Origin: Flammulina velutipes
Lineage: Eukaryota; Basidiomycota; Agaricomycetes; Agaricales; Physalacriaceae
Direction of reading: 5' to 3'
Length of the DNA: 64,000 nt
Assembly (NCBI GenBank): GCA_011800155.1
Contig: CM022370.1
Location: 2,480,001 to 2,544,000 of the forward strand
In this document: piece after piece, positions 47,957-59,147 of the stretch
How the letters are laid out: each line of letters begins with the position of its first letter
How positions within the stretch are numbered: the first letter of the stretch is position 1
Program-made: the position numbers and the translations under genes
The notes under the pieces: generated by a model
Database searches by the model: none
The model's input: the letters and a program-made list of their open reading frames with translations, nothing else
Told to the model about the DNA's origin: nothing

Positions 47957-49830
47957 ATGCAAAGCCCAATATCTTCCCCCGAAGCTATTATGTCTCCTTC
48001 GTTGTCGGACTTGAGTCGAAAGGCATCCGTCTTTTCTACATCGTCCAGCTCGGACGGAGATATCTCTGACTCTGGATCTCCTACTCCGAAAAGAATGACA
48101 CCACCACGAAGATTCGAAGGTCCATTGTCAAGGACGAGAAGTCCATTGTTACCCCCTACAGCGCGAAAATCACGTCCCCCTTCCTTCCTCACCAAAGAAC
48201 TTGGACCGTCCAGCACCGCGCCTTTACGTCGGCCCCGAAATGGATCAAGGTCATCATTACGGTCCGATTCACAAGTAGGAATGGACCTCTTCGAAGTTGG
48301 AGCTACTCTTGGTCACGGCTCGTATTCAACGGTGTGTGATGTCCCCTATCGTTGGTCGTGGATTTGGTACTAAGGGGTCAGGTTTTCTTAGCAACACATC
48401 GTCGTACGGCACGCAAGTACGCTGTCAAAGCTGTCGACAAAGGCCATTTGGAGAGAAATCGGAAGACCAGCACGGTTCAAGCCGAGCGGGCCGCCCTGAC
48501 GGTACTTACTGCCAGTGGGGGACATCCAGGTATCATTCAACTGCATTATTTCTTCGAGGACACTTGGAGTTTTTGTGAGTAGTGTTCCTCCACTACAAAT
48601 ACCAGACATTAAATGTCTTGTTAGATTTTGTCATCGACTGGGCACCAAGAGGCGACCTGCAATCGTTGATCGCGCGAACGGGCTCTCTTAGCTCGGAGTG
48701 CAGTCGTTATTATGCTGCACAGATCGTTGACGCTGTCCGTTATATGCACAAACGTGGCGTGATACACAGGTATGTGCTGCATCGGCATCCGACATATCTT
48801 AGCTCATAAGAATCCAAGGGACCTCAAACCAGAGAACGTTCTCCTGGACGAGAACCTGAGAATCAAAATTGCCGACTTTGGAACCGCGATAGTACTGGAT
48901 ACTGATGGTAAGTTAGACCTTCTTCTAGCAGGAAGATTCACCAATGGCAATAGTGGAACCGGAAAAGTTTGCTGGTACTGCGCAGTACATGGCTCCTGAA
49001 CAGATCGACAAGAATATCAGCAGCAAAAGGTTCATTTCCTCTTTCCTACATTCAGAAATCAGTTAAACAAGCTCATACAGCTCAGATATCTGGTCTGTAG
49101 GATGCGTCATCTATCAGATGCTTGCCGGGCATTATCCATTCCCAGGATTCTCTACCTACCTGGTCATGGAGAGCGTCAGGAAGATTGCATATACCTTCCC
49201 AGAAGGATTTGACTCCCAAGGGAAAGACCTTGTCCAACAAATACTGGTACGCTCGTCCTGATAGATTCTGTCTCTCCAGCTCATGCAATTGCGCCGTAGG
49301 TTCGTGATCCAAGCCAACGGTTGGGCGGAGCCCAAGCTCCTGGGAAGGACATGTCTGATTTGACCCGACATCCGTTCTTCTCTTCTATTGCTTGGCCAGA
49401 CCTATGGACAATGCCAGTACCACGAATACTGCCTGGACTTGTAATGAGGGAAAAGTCTGATGTCAACACACCTGATGGGGCCATAGACGGCATAGAATGG
49501 GTCGATGCTGGCGACTATACCGCTTCGGAAGATGCTGTTCAATCAGACTCTGACGACGAAAGCTCGTCCTCCGATCTGGAGAGCTCAGTAGCTGCGATGC
49601 ACGTTAATCCAGACTCGCAACCGACGCCGGACAGTTCACCGGAGAACAGTAGTCCGACTAGAACAGACGAGTTCATACAAGCCGTGGAATCATTAACTCT
49701 AAAACCAACAAAACTCAAAACCACTCGTCCTGTACGCACTTTCCTGACTTCATTCATTTATTCTTTCACACTGACTGGTCGGTTCAGACTATTTTACCAT
49801 CGCGCCACATATCACCATAGATGCTTATAG
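47957..49830 (+). CDS. PDK1-like Ser/Thr kinase lacking the PH domain (copy 2)
   Basis: Tandem paralogue of the preceding gene. It shares the Ser-rich start with the SLSDLSRKASVFSTSSSSD block, then the PPSFLTKELG block, and MDLFEVGATLGHGSYSTV, FLATHRRTARKYAVKAVDKG, VIHRDLKPENVLLDENL, IKIADFGTAIVL, VEPEKFAGTAQYMAPEQI, SSDIWSVGCVIYQMLAGHYP and LVRDPSQRLGG. Introns interrupt the same codons as in copy 1 (after GSYSTV, within HRD, after the DFG segment), confirming duplication. After the kinase domain comes an acidic Asp/Ser-rich linker and EFIQAVESLTLKPTKLKTT, then a short end; no PH-like domain is found before 49830 and the next gene is convergent at 49950. An alternative start is ATG 47990. 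It lacks the T-loop Ser, as in copy 1. Confidence 0.85.
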
Positions 49831-49949
49831 TTATGTGATAGAATACTGCTCTACCTGACATCGGATGCCAGAACTAAGATAAACCAACAGTTCTGAAATG
49901 TACCCTACTAGCCAAGACTCCATTCACGTATAGAATTGAGGGGTAATTT

Positions 49950-51125
49950 TTAACCAGGAGGGAGCATACTAGCGTCAACGGCTTCGTTTACGATGTCCTC
50001 TGCCTCGTCTGAAAAGTGATCCAGAGGGGTACGGGGCATCGCCATCAGACCTAACAAGAAAGTTAGAAGATGTACGTAGACATGAAGGAGCACAGCGTAC
50101 CAGTCCGAGCTGCTTCCAAAACGCCGAATGGCTTAACGAGAGACAAGAAGGCCTCTACCCTCGTCGTCTTCGCACTGAGCTCGACAATAACACTATGCGA
50201 GCTGACATCCACGATTTTAGCCCCGAATTGGTTAGCCAACACGGAGATGGAATGCAAATGTTGGTGTTTCCGTCGGAGAGCTTGAGATGGCGTGAGGGGG
50301 ATGTGGAGAGGAACGTCGGATTCATGTCCGCTGCGCTCAAAGTTGTGCGCCAGAGCGGCCTCACGTTCGATCTTCGATGGGTGGTCCTCTTCCGACGGTA
50401 CTCTAGGTTGATGCGAAGGGCCACCGGTGAGCTGCTCTTCGACGTATTCTGGCCCGAGGATTGAAACCTTGACGAGGAGGAGTTCCCGTGCGATAGTCCG
50501 AGTGTTGGTATAGTCCAAGACAGCCCACACAGGGACCTATAAGATGTGAGGGAGTTGCTAAAAACAATGGGGCAGGAATACACACTAGATCTTCGAGTTG
50601 TCTGCGCGCCTGTTCGACGACGCCATCCTGTCCTTTGAGCACGATACACATCCGACTAAGGTCCGGGATCTCAGTGCTGCAGACGACCAGCGAGTCAATA
50701 TTGAAGCCCCTTCCAGCCAGAATACCAGATACACGGGAAAGAACACCGGGCTCGTTCTGTACAAGACAGTTGAGGATATGTCTGATAGAAGCAAATCATT
50801 GGCGTTGCACAGATTGAAATTAGCGAATGACTCACTTCTTGAATGGTTGCAAGCTAGGAGGTGGTGTGTTGTAGAGAATGTTCGTCACGGCCTCTTCTGC
50901 TGTTCTCGACCTGGGAAGATCCATAGCAGGAAGTGGCGGTGGGCGTGTTCGTTGTACGCTCTTGTAGACCAAAGCCGAAGTCGAATCGTCGATAGGTCTT
51001 GGAGGCTGAGGAGGTTTGGTATCTCCATTGTCCTCATTGCACAGACGAGGTGTCGATGACAAGAAACGCGTCGAAGACAATGCTTTGGACGCTATGCGCG
51101 TTCGGAACGCCAACGCCATTGACAT
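49950..51125 (-). CDS. ILV6: Acetolactate synthase regulatory small subunit
   Basis: Mitochondrial regulatory partner of the catalytic subunit ILV2; it binds valine for feedback in branched-chain amino acid synthesis. The start at 51125 (MSMALAFRTRIASKALSSTR) is a typical presequence. After an intron comes the ACT domain, NEPGVLSRVSGILAGRGFN followed by SLVVCSTEIPDLSRMCIVLK. Next PVWAVLDYTNTRTIARELLL, then a long linker with GHESDVPLHIPLTPSQALRR and LANQFGAKIVDVSSHSVIVE, and the short last exon ends EAVDASMLPPG at TAA 49950. Five or so exons; about 340 residues. The catalytic ILV2 is not in the window. Convergent to kinase copy 2 (119 bp) and 82 bp after COG5. Confidence 0.95.
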
Positions 51126-51207
51126 GATGGTTCAAGTCAAAGTTCGAGTCAAATGCGCAAAATATTTGATAGGGAATGTATGTACGTAATAATTTTTATT
51201 ATCTTAT

Positions 51208-54200
51208 CTATTCCCCCGCATTTGCCGTCGCAAGTACTCGTCGAGCAAGGTCGACGTATTCCTGCCCATCACCCGAGTCTGAGTCTCTCAGCTTTTCCCA
51301 ATGAGATAATACACCCTCTATGAGCGTCCATGACTCTTCCTCCGTATGTTCGTCTACCCAGCGGACGTATTCCGATTCTTGCCATCCATGCAAGCTGTGG
51401 GGTAAGGGTATTGGGGAACGAACGAGGATGTGGTGTAACACAATTAAAGCAGGAAGACCTGTGGTATATTGAGGAAGTGCCAGTTGAGGACTCTCCAGGA
51501 ATAGCAGTGGCCTAAAGGAGTCAATTGAGTGCTACATGCATAATCCATCCTTGTGCACACACCTCATGCCGCGAAGCATTTTGTAATCTGTCCCAAGGGC
51601 CTCAAGATTACCTCCTCGTTTCTCTTGAGGGCTTTCTACCAGAAACGCACTAAGGCCAAATTCCACCTCCGCCATGTCAGTAGTTAACTGTAACTTCCCG
51701 GTCTCCCCAAGTGGTTTGACAATAGAAACGTGCAGAACGAAAGTCGTGATGACAAACTTGACCAGAGATAAGACCCTATCAAGGCATGTAAGGATTGTGA
51801 ACGGAAGATTAACAGCCACTGCTGACCATGTCCTCTTCTCATCACCGACAGCGAACTTGCTGAGAATTTCAATCTTGATGAAAGCAAGTCGCTCCACGAG
51901 ATCCTTCATATACAAACTTGCTCCGCCCATGCCAGCCATCGGGTCTGACGATCTACCAAAGTCAAATCGATGCATTTTGGCGATAATAGATCCCAGTTCT
52001 CTCCGAATAGCCGTTAGTATAGGATTCACGATTCCTTCATACGCTTCATGTAGTTTCTGATGAGAGAGGGTATGTATTAGTTATGATGAAGACTCTACAC
52101 CTAAAAAAAACTCACTTCGATACTAGGCTTGATGATATTGAAAACCCCTTCGTGGTGTTCCCCGCTGAGTTGGGACAACCGGCTCCAGGAATGGTATAAG
52201 AAGGTGGCAAGGGACCCATTGATTGCTTGCTGGGGTGTTGCCGTTGGACCCACAAGAGTCACAGCAGAGCGGTCGCGTGAGACCTTGGAAGTACACAAGA
52301 TTAAACCACATAGTTCTCCAGGACGATTGTTTACTTACTATGTTCTCTAGTCGCGATAACATCATGTCTATGCTAGACACGACACCTCTTGCAGCCGCTT
52401 TTACTAGCAGAGGATCAAACCTCGCCGAATCCAATTCATTGGCAATCGTGCGGGCAACTTGAATGCCTTCGTTCATCCCAGGAGGTGTACGTGTTCCGCC
52501 CGAGAATGCTTGACCCACGGACTCGTTGAGCTTTGCAATCGACCGCGAGAGGTATAATGATTCGAAATTGGTCAGCGCCCGCAGTATGAGCACCGTCTCA
52601 GGACTGTATAACCATTGGGTGAAAAATAGATACAAGAAGAGGAAGGAGTGCGTACCTTTGGTAAGAATAAATGTACGTCGTATCTGTGTGAACAGCGACA
52701 CTCGCAAAAAACTCGTGAAACAACCTGAGGAACCGTGGGTAGCCAGAACTCAGTGTCTGCTGCATGAATGTAGAAGCTAAGGAATCTCAACATCGGTTTC
52801 TCATCGCGGTCGCAAAACTTACATTTCGCAGATTCCCATGCATGTTTCTCTAGTGCTCGGGCAGCAGAAGTCCAGAACGTTGCACTTGGTTTGTTTTCCA
52901 GTAGCTAGACCAGGTGTCAGGCGACTTGTTAGACGCGTGAACAGATTGTATACCTTCATCGCTTCATCCAAAAATACAGCTTGGGTTGATGTGTCCTTTT
53001 TTAACTTCAATACCTTCTCCAAAGTGTATATCTGTCCATCAACTGTCAGTACGCATTCCAATGTAAAGACTCAGAAATAGAAAGAGGGTGATGACATCCC
53101 TTTCCGTTTTCCGGAGTGGACACAGGTCCACAAGAGGCGGCGGAGATTGATAATGTCTCATTCACTCACCTCTTTGCACGTTTTTGACATTTCCTGGATC
53201 AATCGTTCCAAACGAGACCATAGGGCAGCTGTCCACTGAGGTGCGGTAACGTTTGTTGGTTCCGTTCGTATGCGAGATCTGTATAGGGTTGCAGACGGGG
53301 GACCACTTGCTCCGGAATCTAGACGGAAGCATGAGATGTGTGTCCAGTAGACAGTAGATTTGCAAATGTGTGCGTACCTTTCGCTGTCGCGTCCTTTGAT
53401 ATCTGAGATAGATCGAACGCAGATCGAATGTTTTGTTCCACAGCTTCACATAGCTCTATGATAAGACCTTGCACGAGTTCAGGTAAGACACGGAGATTGT
53501 ATGCTGTTTGGAGGGATGACGCGAGGAGCGATTGATTCTAGTCAACTGTTAGTATTGATTTTACAGCAGGCGGAGACTGTACCAGGGTCTCGAGACCAGC
53601 GCGTATCATATCCTCCATCTCTGTCCTCACTTTCTCCGCTGCCTGTTCCACGTAGGGTATGTGGACGGCCACTGCATTGACGGAGCGGAGAGATATTCGA
53701 GATCTTCGGTCTTCTGAAGCGTTGGAATCTAGGATCCCCCCGACATCATCAATTAAGGATACTAATCTTGTGAGATACTGGAGAGAACGTGCAAGAAGGG
53801 TTCATACCGAGTTCTGCTATGCTAAGAGCTGCTTTGGCTATAGCTCGCTCCTTGACGTCCTCGAACAACGTGTTGTCGGTGATAGAGGTGGGGAGACCTT
53901 CTTTCCCTTCAACTGCATTCTCGGTATCTTCAGCAGTCGACTGTTCCATGTCGGTCATTTGAAGTTGGAGACGGCGTGTGAGGGTGACAAAACGCGACGT
54001 GCGACGAAGAACATCAGAGGCTTGGTGCAGCTTTTGGAGCCGAGACACGTTGGCCTGCAAGGATTGGTACGGAACACGGACTTTGACTCTGAGTCTGATA
54101 GCAGATCGCTGAGAATTTCATGCAGCCGGACAGGACACAGCACTGACTTTTCAAGAGAATTGTCCAGGTCGGTTAGTCCAGTTCGCACAGATGTCAAAGA

Positions 54201-54568
54201 GCCTGTCAAATCATTGGCGCTTGCAGCCTGGGATAGTAGGTCTTGGTGATGATTAGTGACCTGATCTCAATCATTAAGGCGCCGGGGAAGGTGGAAGGCA
54301 GGACGCACCAGAGTTTTTATTTGCTTGGATACATCATCTACTCCTACGGTGAGCTTTGAAATTGCGATAGATATCTCCTCTTTCGCCGAAGGTTCCGGGG
54401 TCACGACCTTGACGGTTGCAGAAGCCTTTACGGTGTCGTATTGTTCGCCAGCGAGGACAGCGTTGGCATAATCGTTGGCGTCAAAGTCATCACTAGCAAA
54501 GACGGCATAGTCTACAACGATAAGCAAAGGGACTGATTACAGAAAGGGAACGTACCCGCCATGACCAT
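51208..54568 (-). CDS. COG5: Conserved oligomeric Golgi complex subunit 5
   Basis: Part of lobe B of the COG tether for retrograde Golgi vesicles. The first exon is tiny (ATG GTC ATG GCG G, 54568-54555; translation may begin at either ATG), then DYAVFASDDFDANDYANAVL, the family's usual N-terminus. Next a heptad-rich coiled coil (ISIAISKLTVGVDDVSKQIK, NDLTGSLTSVRTGLTDLDNS) and VSRLQKLHQASDVLRRTSRF, followed by helical exons (VNAVAVHIPYVEQAAEKVRT, NQSLLASSLQTAYNLRVLPE). The rest covers many exons to the end at 51208 with RSPIPLPHSLHGWQESEYVR and WVDEHTEEESWTL. About 12 introns of 50-70 bases; several internal boundaries are approximate. Divergent from the Gly/Tyr-rich gene by 124 bp. Confidence 0.86.
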
Positions 54569-54692
54569 GGAAGTCAATTATTGGCGTCGCGTCGTGCACG
54601 TGGCAGAAAGGACCCCTTTGAGATGACATCACTGTGGACGCGCCTTAAATAATTGTTTTTGTGGAGGCGACGTTGTTCTTGTTTATCATCTC

Positions 54693-56367
54693 ATGTCCTA
54701 CTCGCACTACAATTCTGTCCCCGGTTGGGGCACTAATCAGGTTCGCGGGCTCCTCCTCTCTTCCTCCTCGTTCGCTCACGGGATTCATCCGATCTTCCTA
54801 TCTTCCCTCTCATTTTTATTGCTGTTTTAGGTCCGCTTCGGGGCACCTCCTGCGCCAGCCTTTCAACCTCAGCCTTCATGTAATTAAACCTTTATCTTCA
54901 ATGGACCGCGCACGTTTCTGATCGCTCTTCGTACTCAAAGGGGGTGGAATTGACTACTATCGTGCACACGCGCCGAATGGCAGCCCAGATCTGTAAGCAT
55001 CTCTCTACCTCTCCTCCTACCATGCATTACAGCACTCATCCTGGTCCTTTGCGCCATCTTCCCCCTTCCCGATTATCCAGCGATGTCTATGGGCATGCTT
55101 GGGATAGAGTACGCGATGTCAGAGACTTTTCAGCCTCTGGTGGCCTTGGCGTCGGCATCCACGAGGCCCAGCATTGGCATCGTAGAGCCTATGGCGGACT
55201 GGTGCGTCCTAAATGACACTCGCATTTATATTATTCTGACAGTCTCCGTCGACAGATTGACTTGAACGAGCTCTTGCCCGCTGAAATAGGGCATGCTGCA
55301 GCCTACGAGGCTTTTCGAACGTGGATTCACAATAGTTCTATCTATGAGCCTCTCAGTGGCGAAATGGAAAGACAACGCGAAGGTCTTATCGGACTAGCTG
55401 TTGCTGAAGGTATAAACTCGTTTGTATGGACGTAGTGGCGCTCATGATATCTGCACAGCAATGAGGTTGCTGGGCTTTACTGCGCATACCATGGATCCTT
55501 ACTTTAGGCGGGCTACATCCGAAGCTGCTGCCATGACGTCTTCAATTCTGTTCTACTGGGTAAATCTTCTTAGTTTTCTTTGGTCTACAGGCTGCTAATT
55601 ACGCGCCTATACAGAACAGGGACCACGGCGACGACGAGAGGCGTGGACGTGGACGTGGCTCCGAGTACGATGATCCTTACGCGTACGATAACGACCTTGC
55701 TTTTCCTCGCCGGGGCCGTTCCCATTCTCGACGACGCTCCCATTCCGTTTCTTCTTACAATGGAATCCCAAGCATGGCAGGATCGGCCGTTGGAATGGCA
55801 CCTTCGGCGATGCCTCCAACTCCTTACCCAGGTCAAGTAGCCACTTATGCCGGTCAAGGTCAACCAGGAGCATACGCGGGCGGATATCCTGGTCAGCAGG
55901 GAGGCTACGGACAAGCCGCCAGTTATGGAGGATATGCTGGCCAAGCCGGATCATATGGTGGACAACAAGGATCATACGGTGGGCAACAAGGACCATATGG
56001 GGCGCAATACCCTGGCGGAGGAGCGGGTGTCCCAATGCCCATGCCCGGTGCTGGTTACGCATCGTCTGATCCAGCAGGCTATGGAACACCATTCCACGGT
56101 CAATCCAACGTTCCCATGGTTGCCCCCGTTCACGGTAGTCGTCGTCGTGCCCTCTCAACATCCGTGCCCTACGCTGGCACCTCGTACGGAGGTGCTGGCT
56201 CGTCTTACGGAGGCATGGGATCATCATACGGAGGCGGTGGCATGATACAGGGTCTTCCTCAACCTATCAATGGTGTAGCACCCCAGGTGGTTGTGGTTAA
56301 ATCGCACCGGAAGCACCGACATCACCACCACAGCAAACATCGTTCCCGATCTCATTCCAGATATTAG
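54693..56367 (+). CDS. Conserved fungal helical domain with Gly/Tyr/Gln-rich prion-like tail
   Basis: About eight exons. The start MSYSHYNSVPGWGTNQ joins VRFGAPPAPAFQPQPS, later YYRAHAPNG and VYGHAWDRVRDVRDFSASGG. The folded part is IDLNELLPAEIGHAAAYEAF, YEPLSGEMERQREGLIGLAV, AEAMRLLGFTAHTMDPYFRR and ATSEAAAMTSSILFYW, an all-helical module I cannot name. The last exon (from about 55616) begins with an Arg/Ser-rich patch, then PGQ and GGYxGQ repeats such as GGQQGSYGGQQGPYG (55930-56010), SYGGxGSS repeats, and ends with a His/Arg tail (RKHRHHHHSKHRSRSHSRY). This tail looks intrinsically disordered and capable of phase separation. No function is proven. It converges on the PPTase homologue. Confidence 0.72.
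55840..56250 (+). repeat. Coding repeat: GGY/GQ-rich low-complexity tract
   Basis: Degenerate units of GGxxG/PGQ and GGQQGxYG at 55840-56020, then SYGGxGSS at 56170-56245. The units are imperfect, pointing to slow slippage rather than a recent expansion. Confidence 0.6.
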
Positions 56368-56602
56368 CTTTCAGATTGTGGTATTGTACTATGTCAACGT
56401 TCCTCGTTTCTATTCTACTTATCGCTTGTTGTGTTATGCTATTCCCTGTCCTAGTATTAGTTGTGTAACAGTAACGTTGCCTTAAGGCTCAACGTCCGGA
56501 AATGTAATATTTATCCAAGTTCATTCAACAGCGATCAAAGCAAGTACACAGCAAGCACAGGGTTACAAGTAAGGTAAGGAGTGTCAACCGGATGGGATGT
56601 TC

Positions 56603-57756
56603 TCATACCGTAAGTTTGGGAAGGATCTTAATCAACACATCAACGCTAGTGAACTGGACCCACTTATCCAGAGGATTGTTTTCGTCCTTCCAAATGAAAA
56701 TGGATTCTTTGCTTCCGCGGAAGAAAGCGGACGCGCATTGATACGATTCTTGAACGAGATGAGGCCCCCTGATCACCCCTAAGGACGTGGTCCACAAACG
56801 AAATTCCCATCCGTGTAAAGGATGGTTATCTCCCCACGCCTTGCCTTCCGGCACGTTGAACTCGAGGCGAGAATAGTCGAAGCCCATGGGTTGTCCAATG
56901 GCGTGGATGTACGCTTCTTTAAGCGCCAGGAGCAGGCAAACACGTCGGAGAGCGACCTCATCTCCTTCATCAAGTGGAATGAGGCTAATCTCAGTGGGGG
57001 TGAGCTATGTATCAATGCTGTGAGCAATTTGTGGCGTCGGACGGGTAAGGATCAACCTTGTGGTGAAGCGACTCAATGTAGTCGGGAACGGGGACCCCTG
57101 GAGGGTCTACGGTTGCTTGTTTGATTCCTAGGCCAATGTAGGTTACACGTTGTTGGGGACCTTGGGTCATGGCGATACCGCAGAGGGAGTTTCCGTACGC
57201 AATGTGGTAACCAATTGAGGAAGAGAGGCATTCATCGAACGATACCCCGTGGGGCGTCTTCGTGGTCAAGTCAGTACCGCATGCATTCTTTTACTCAATC
57301 GACTCACCTGCTCTATCCAATGCTTTCCGTTCGGGGTAACATTATCGCGCCACCTTGCTTTGGGAACTCGACGTTCGCGCATCATTAAGTGGGGAAGGAG
57401 TTGCGCCATCATGAATCCTGACGGTGTCGTAGACTCGGATGGGTAAGATAGCTGAGAGTAGTAGACATGGACTTACTAAAATGGTTAGCATCTTCTGGAT
57501 TATACTTGCCCACATCGATGTGTGACTGGTAGGTCTTGAAGAAAGTGTACACAGCTTTATATTCCTACATATGAGGATTAGAATTGGACTCAGGTCCCAA
57601 TGAGCTCACTTCTTCTAGATATCCCCGGTTCAGAGACAGCATCCAAACTACAAGAGGATACTCCTTTGAAGGTGGCGGGGCCACCTGGGAACCGGAAACA
57701 AGGGTATTAGAAGATGGAGAGTATTTTGAAGGATATGCAGTAGAGTTTGGAAGCAT
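56603..57756 (-). CDS. 4'-phosphopantetheinyl transferase homologue with altered active-site motifs
   Basis: Sfp/Lys5-type fold. A short exon gives PLVVWMLSLNRGYLEE (first strand), then EYKAVYTFFKTYQSHIDVGK, MMAQLLPHLMMRERRVPKAR, TKTPHGVSFDECLSSSIGYH, GNSLCGIAMT, YIGLGIKQATVDPPGVPVPD, then TPTEISL, LLLALKEAYIHAIGQPMGFD and YSRLEFNVPEGKAWGDNHPL, ending ILPKLTV at TGA 56603. The LKEAYxxAxG helix and GFDYSRLEFNV are family hallmarks. However, the Mg-binding motif (usually GxD) reads GLG and the N/SxSH motif reads HIAYG, so it may not transfer phosphopantetheine. The ATG at 57756 is uncertain (57642 also possible). Seven exons. Confidence 0.72.
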
Positions 57757-58230
57757 TCAGTCTATACGCGTTGAAGCTGAAGGTCACGGTGAGCGAGCGG
57801 AGGCGGCGTTCGATGCAGTACTGTATGAAGGTGTGGTAGATCAGCTTGTGCTTCCGTTCGTTCACGTGTGATATCCCCGTTCGTCAAAGGCACCGCTTTG
57901 CGCCACACATACGAATGTGAAGGTCTAGGTTAGGTAATCAACTAGACAGATGTGTAGAGGGCTGCGGTGGTGAAAGATGCTCTTTACACGACGCTGAAGA
58001 TCAAATTCAACCCAGAAAATGCTTTCCCAACATGTGTGTAGCACAATAGAATGGACCTTGTGAGCTTATGCAGCCTAGGAAGACAAAACAGTTAAACCTA
58101 CATGCTAATTTGTGCCCGAAGCGGACCACAGATAATTGCAAAGGTGGCTTCTCGACGTTATCAACAAATATTTGTTCAAAGGTGATGTTGTACATTTCAA
58201 TTGACTTCCAGTATGGGTTCGAACATATCT
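57757..58230. other. Intergenic spacer, 474 bases
   Basis: Promoter of the PPTase homologue and 3' UTR of the peroxiredoxin (both minus strand). Only short incidental ORFs seen. Confidence 0.4.
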
Positions 58231-59017
58231 TTAAGCGAGATGCGCCAATACGGTACCAGCGTCCGTAATCGTGATCTTTGACGGGTCTTCTTCAACGAAC
58301 ACTGTGTCAACTTTCCCATTGTCCAGTATCATCACATAGCGCTGTTATGCGTTAGTTACTTTGAATACACGACGTAGTAGGTGCCTTACCTTAGATCTTG
58401 GCCCACCAAGTAATGCTGTCGCGTCAAATATCAAGCCAGTGGCACTCGTCCATGCAGCTTGATCGTCAGCAACGAAATGGATAGCTACGTGAGATAGGCG
58501 TGAGCAAAAGTCTCAGATATAAATGACGGGTAACTTACGAGTCCCATTGGGAGCGAGTTTGTCTTTCCAAGCGCTACGTTTTTCTTTAACGTTGAACAAT
58601 TTTTGAGACAGAAGGATTTGAACGTACCTCACAACAAATTGATCATTAACTGCAACGACGTAGATGTCCTTGACGCCTCTGTCCTTGAAAGCCTGGTATT
58701 CTTCGATGTATTTGGGAATATGTTTATTGCATGGTGCGGTGAACGCGCCGGGCACGCCGATCTAAAGAAACTCAACGGTGTGGACAGAAGCATTGAGAGA
58801 CGTGACATACAATGACGAACTTGCCAGTCGACAGCCATTCTTTACTCATGGTGTCTCCTTTGCCCTCTGCGGTGAGATGAGGGTCGTTCTCCTTGAGCAA
58901 CTTGACGTCGGGTACGTCTTTTCCTGGAGCGATCTGTGACATGGCAAGCAGAGACGTGGCGACACTGTGCGCAGCGGATGCAGCGTTAGATGCGGCGTCT
59001 TTCAAGATGGTAGTCAT
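58231..59017 (-). CDS. Peroxiredoxin, PRX5/AHP1 type
   Basis: Thiol peroxidase reducing H2O2 and alkyl hydroperoxides. The start at 59017 (MTTILKDAASNAASAAHSVA) has an alanine-rich leader, then IAPGKDVPDVKLLKEND, MSKEWLSTGKFVIV. After an intron IGVPGAFTAPCNKHIPKYIE holds the peroxidatic Cys in the PxxxTxxC motif. Then FKDRGVKDIYVVAVNDQFV, SAWKDKLAPNG, AIHFVADDQAAWTSATGL, GGPRSKRYVMILDNGKVDTV and the end TDAGTVLAHLA. About six exons. Only this Cys was seen in the spliced product, suggesting a 1-Cys or dimer-dependent mechanism. An in-frame ATG at 59080 would add 21 basic residues, possibly a mitochondrial form. Confidence 0.9.
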
Positions 59018-59147
59018 ATTGGTGTGGTGGCGGTGTTTGGTGGTGGTGGTGGTAAAAGGGAGAGACACAGTGAGACGCAAGAGATGTAAAGAATCCTCGA
59101 TTTGACGTCATGCGCGCGTAATGGAGAAGTGTGGCGTGAGCTCGATT

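Noticed and set aside
57584..57871. Plus-strand 95-codon ORF (MDSGPNELTSSRYPRFRDSI)
   Set aside because: It lies antisense to the first exons of the PPTase homologue and has no start context or domain; a mirror of coding composition.
59032..59052. GGT repeat next to the peroxiredoxin start
   Set aside because: Simple microsatellite in a 5' UTR; encodes polyThr only if translation began at 59080, which is not favoured.
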